DNA of 64,000 nt from Membranipora membranacea (taxonomy: Eukaryota > Bryozoa > Gymnolaemata > Cheilostomatida > Membraniporidae), in the NCBI GenBank assembly GCA_914767715.1, contig OU612069.1, positions 27,463,387 through 27,527,386 on the forward strand. Reading direction: 5' to 3'. Under the pieces are notes generated by a model. That model was not told the origin of the DNA, searched no databases, and worked only from the letters and a program-made list of their open reading frames with translations. Shown piece by piece: positions 60,983 to 64,000 of this stretch. Position 1 is the first letter of the stretch. Each line of letters starts with the position of its first letter. The position numbers were made by a program, and so were the translations under genes.

Positions 60983-61491
60983 CTGAAAAAAACCACAACT
61001 GTGAATTTTCATTTGAAATTGGGCGATGAAAGCTGACAACCAGATTGACCTATAACATTAAAGTGACGGGAATCATTGATGATTAAAGACGGAAACATTG
61101 GTTTGTCAAGGCAATCAAACTTGGCACTGTGCAAATTATTATATCTAGGGTCTGTGGAAATGAAGCAAAGCTACCCCATAACGTTACGTAACTTAAATAA
61201 TATAATAAATAAGTGTTGTGTGGGGTAACGTTGCAGTGTCTCAGTTTTCTCATAACTTTTCTCCAAAGTCATTATATGACCACACATCTGACATATGCAT
61301 TTAAGCCACTTGTTACTAATATCATCTCCACAGCAAATTTGATGATTGTGCTTTTGGCTACAAAATGTGGTATACAATTCAAGACAGATAAAGCCTAAAG
61401 CATATCATAAAGCTGATAGCGCGCACTACATTTTACAGTAAAAGCAGGGGAGCTTTAAACAAGCATCGATTGAGCTAAAAAGTTTTTGAGG

Positions 61492-61815
61492 GTTTGAGTA
61501 GACTTATGGATATGAATTTATGGATCAGTAGTGAAATACATAGCGTGGCTATTTGTAGAGATACGCCGTCAGTATGAAGTTTTGTGTCAGGATCTAAATC
61601 AAATTATGTATCTGGCAGCTTTCACGGAATGCATCGATTGACGTCCCAGTAACAACCTTCAAAAACTCAGGCAAGCTGCTTGACAAAAGTTTACAAGTGT
61701 CAGCTTCTCTAAGATTCTGAACTTGTGGCCCAATCAAAGATGAGAAATGTGGTCCAGAAAAGCCATACACCTGCTGAGGGTCAGATTTGTACCCCCCATT
61801 CATATAAAATAAATT
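61492..61815. mobile_element. 324-bp insertion flanked by 13-bp direct repeats
   Basis: GTTTGAGTAGACT occurs at 61492-61504 and again at 61816-61828, directly repeated around a segment that copy 1 of the duplication lacks (single related gtttaaacagact near 59257). This is a target-site duplication around an insertion made after the segmental duplication. On the minus strand the insert has a 69-codon frame (61594-61803, start MNGGYKSDPQQVYGFSGPHF). The product is unknown, perhaps the end of a truncated transposon ORF. No poly(A) tail is evident. Confidence 0.7.
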
Positions 61816-62815
61816 GTTTGAGTAGACTAATTGAAATATACTTACCTGTTGTTACAATCTGTATTGCTGTCCGTCACATAACGAACAGGCAGTCGGTAAG
61901 ATGAAAGCTGATACCAACTATCCACCAGTTAACAGCTTGATTTTCTTACTCAGATATGGAATACTGCGCTGAAATAAATCAAAACATTATGGTTAGGAAA
62001 GCTGCAGACACATAAGATATATTACTTTAGCTTGAGAATAATCGCTGTGACCAGCCACGTGTTCATATTTTAAATCATATTCTAGCAAAGAACAATTGTT
62101 TACAGTATGCTGGATTCTCAAGCTTGAGGGATCAGGATAATGACTCTAAATAAATCACTATTTTATGAGGATGATCCCAAAAAAAAAATTTTTCAACACA
62201 GCAATATAAGCATGAGCAGCAAGGTTTTATGGCACAAGACCTGAATTTGGACAATCAAGGTCCTATTCTTTGTTCTTGATATAAATTTAATGTAAAGAAA
62301 ATTCACCGTAGTGTGAGATGCACAAGAGCACATTGATACATTTATGAAAAGAATAGTGGCAACAAAATTCTCACCTGCACAGAGTGTTGTAAAATGAGGG
62401 CAGAGAGCAAACAGAGTAGTCAGGAGTTTTCAGCTTGCTGAATTGGTAACTACAGCGTCTTCTGCCAAGACCTTCCAAGTTTACACAACCTCTGATCACG
62501 CATCTGTCTCTTTTTCATTAGCAAAAACTGTTCGCTACCTGAAATTTAAACTAAAGTTTCAGCTAGGGATAACCACAACATCATAGAACCGGACATCAAC
62601 AGAAATTCTGACAAATATGTGTATTACTCTTATAATAAAGTTATTGTAGGATTTACAAAACAATAATGGTATAACGTTAAATAGGTGAATTTTGGGATTT
62701 ATTGTTCGATTTGAGTTGCCTCTATACAAAATGTCACAACAGTTGAAATGTTAGATCAAGCGTTTATTATGGTCAGCTGTTTATCAATTTACAGGCCAGA
62801 ATAACTGAATTTTTA

Positions 62816-63500
62816 AACAAGTTTGCAACCCATTCAACAGAAGAGAATTTCTCACAACATATAACCTATGACATAAATGACAAACTGGTTGAACGCAACA
62901 ATTTTCACCGTTCAGATCACAAGTTGTTGAAACAAAAACGCAACACTGACCTTGTCATATTGGCTGCTGTCTGTGTCATCAAGATCAGCATCTTGGGGGG
63001 GGCATTTTTTCTTGGTGACCTTGGTGACCTTTGTAACATCATTGCTTGTGGGTACAGAGCTTATAACAATTCCACCTTCATTGATTTAGACTGGAACAAT
63101 CTAAAGTATAACAAGAGGTATATAGGATAATCAACTTAATATATCGAGGTGCGCGCCTTCATGTTTTGTTCACGTTTTCATATCAAAGTTTTTCAGATTT
63201 TAAAGAAAACTGATCGCGTAGGATAGTCTTGACAAGGATTTTTACATCAGTATGGTCTTTGAAAGCTGATGCGTTCAAATTACTGAATTGGTGTTGCCTC
63301 TTGCAAAATATTAGTCATCGTGGTTGATACTCATTTTTCGTCATAATAAGACTACAGATATCATGCTGTTACTGTTGCAGTTGTCGCTCAGGAGAACAGA
63401 TGTTTAAATGGAAACTTCTAAGCTTATCTGAAATTAATATCAAGCTCAATATCAATTGTTGTACCAGTAATTATCTATCATTAAACATGTAAAGCATTTA
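62816..63500. repeat. Segmental tandem duplication, partial copy 3
   Basis: Begins like the other two (caagtttgcaacccattcaacag) and runs at least to the atgctgttactgttgcagttgtcgc / aagcttatctgaaa segment near 63430. Beyond about 63500 I cannot follow the similarity. Confidence 0.75.
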
Positions 63501-64000
63501 TTTTTAATGAATAGATCAGAGGTGCCTAAGGAAACATTTTGTTAAATCTATGCCGCAAAAAAAATTTGTTCATAAAAGTAGACTTAAACACTTGTTTAGT
63601 CAATGGAGTAAATACAAATGCAAGAAACCCTACATCGTTGGCATTTTATGCTGCAGATGGAGAATCAAGCAGTCAGGAAATACGATATTAACAACTCACC
63701 ACCTCAAAGAGAATCACAAGCAGTGCAGTGTATTTAGATCAATCCTCAACTGAACAGTTCAAACTCCATGCCTCCAGTCCTCAATTATCCAAACAGAGAA
63801 GCATTGAATTCATTATATAAGTGAAGGTAAACTTTAGAAAATGATAACATGATGAGAACTGGTTACTTCAACAATAGAAGCTATGCACTGCTGGCTAATA
63901 GGAAAGCTAAATGAGAGCTGCTATGAATAGCTTACAAGGAGAAGGTTATATTATCTTGGTATTATCTTTCAGCTTGTTTTGAGAAATAATCTCATGGCTG
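63501..64000. other. Right edge of window, no gene seen
   Basis: Only one short plus-strand open frame (63550-63753) of basic composition, without motif or splice support. Confidence 0.4.

Larger units (their letters stand above)
60331..62815. repeat. Segmental tandem duplication, copy 2
   Basis: Second copy of the unit, longer than the first mainly because of an insertion near 61492-61815. The better-preserved exon candidates of the family are in this copy. Confidence 0.85.

Noticed and set aside
61340-62000. Minus-strand segment reading NWWIVGISFHLTDCLFVM as a proven transmembrane exon
   Set aside because: The hydrophobic peptide is conserved between copies, but an in-frame TAA lies just upstream in both copies and no acceptor fits, so I do not list it as an exon.

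Overview
This is a eukaryotic, animal-type window: AT-rich DNA, genes split into short exons by GT..AG introns, fragments of several retrotransposon classes, and no bacterial-style gene packing. A fibrinogen-related domain, an importin-alpha-like (ARM repeat) remnant, a macro-domain exon, a CR1/Jockey-like non-LTR element and a Ty3/gypsy-type element all point to an invertebrate metazoan. I cannot name the phylum from the sequence.

Layout. 1-2381 holds no recognisable gene. 2382-6567 (+) carries the C-terminal fibrinogen-related domain of a gene in at least four exons, with a hexamer microsatellite in one intron. 7527-12230 (+) is a decayed non-LTR retrotransposon (zinc-knuckle ORF1, endonuclease/RT ORF2). 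12586-15143 (-) holds importin-alpha-like ARM-repeat exons with an in-frame stop. 15348-15618 is a 62-bp tandem repeat, each unit centred on a palindrome. 18874-19205 (+) is a clear macro-domain exon. 20080-21090 and 23820-24210 hold three large fold-back sequences, with an antisense RT scrap (21240-21690) and a MULE-like transposase remnant (21736-22990) between them.

The centre is one continuous tandem array of about 14.6 kb (27907 to about 42490). It has four blocks whose units are related stepwise: exactly 24 copies of a 61-bp unit; 203.7 copies of a 42-bp unit sharing a 22-bp core with the first; 135 copies of a 10-bp C-rich unit sharing 9 bp with the second; and about 320 degenerate copies of a 10-bp purine-rich unit that resembles the reverse complement of the third. 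It stays open in all three + frames and in two or three - frames, which creates enormous spurious ORFs. This is the most unusual object in the window.

The right flank (42.5-64 kb) holds a 267-bp MITE with 26-bp terminal inverted repeats, a decayed LTR relic, and an almost complete Ty3/gypsy-type element (47702-52172) with 207-bp LTRs, a 5-bp target duplication and broken gag/pol. It also holds a degenerate ~125-bp repeat, two more non-LTR RT relics, and a 2.3-2.5-kb segmental tandem duplication (about 58.0-63.5 kb). That duplication contains splice-bounded minus-strand exon candidates of unknown identity, one copy of which has a 324-bp insertion flanked by 13-bp direct repeats.

The genes do not form a pathway. 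The only host-type coding pieces are the fibrinogen-related gene, the macro-domain exon, the importin-alpha-like remnant and the uncharacterised exons of the right-hand duplication. Everything else is mobile or repetitive DNA.
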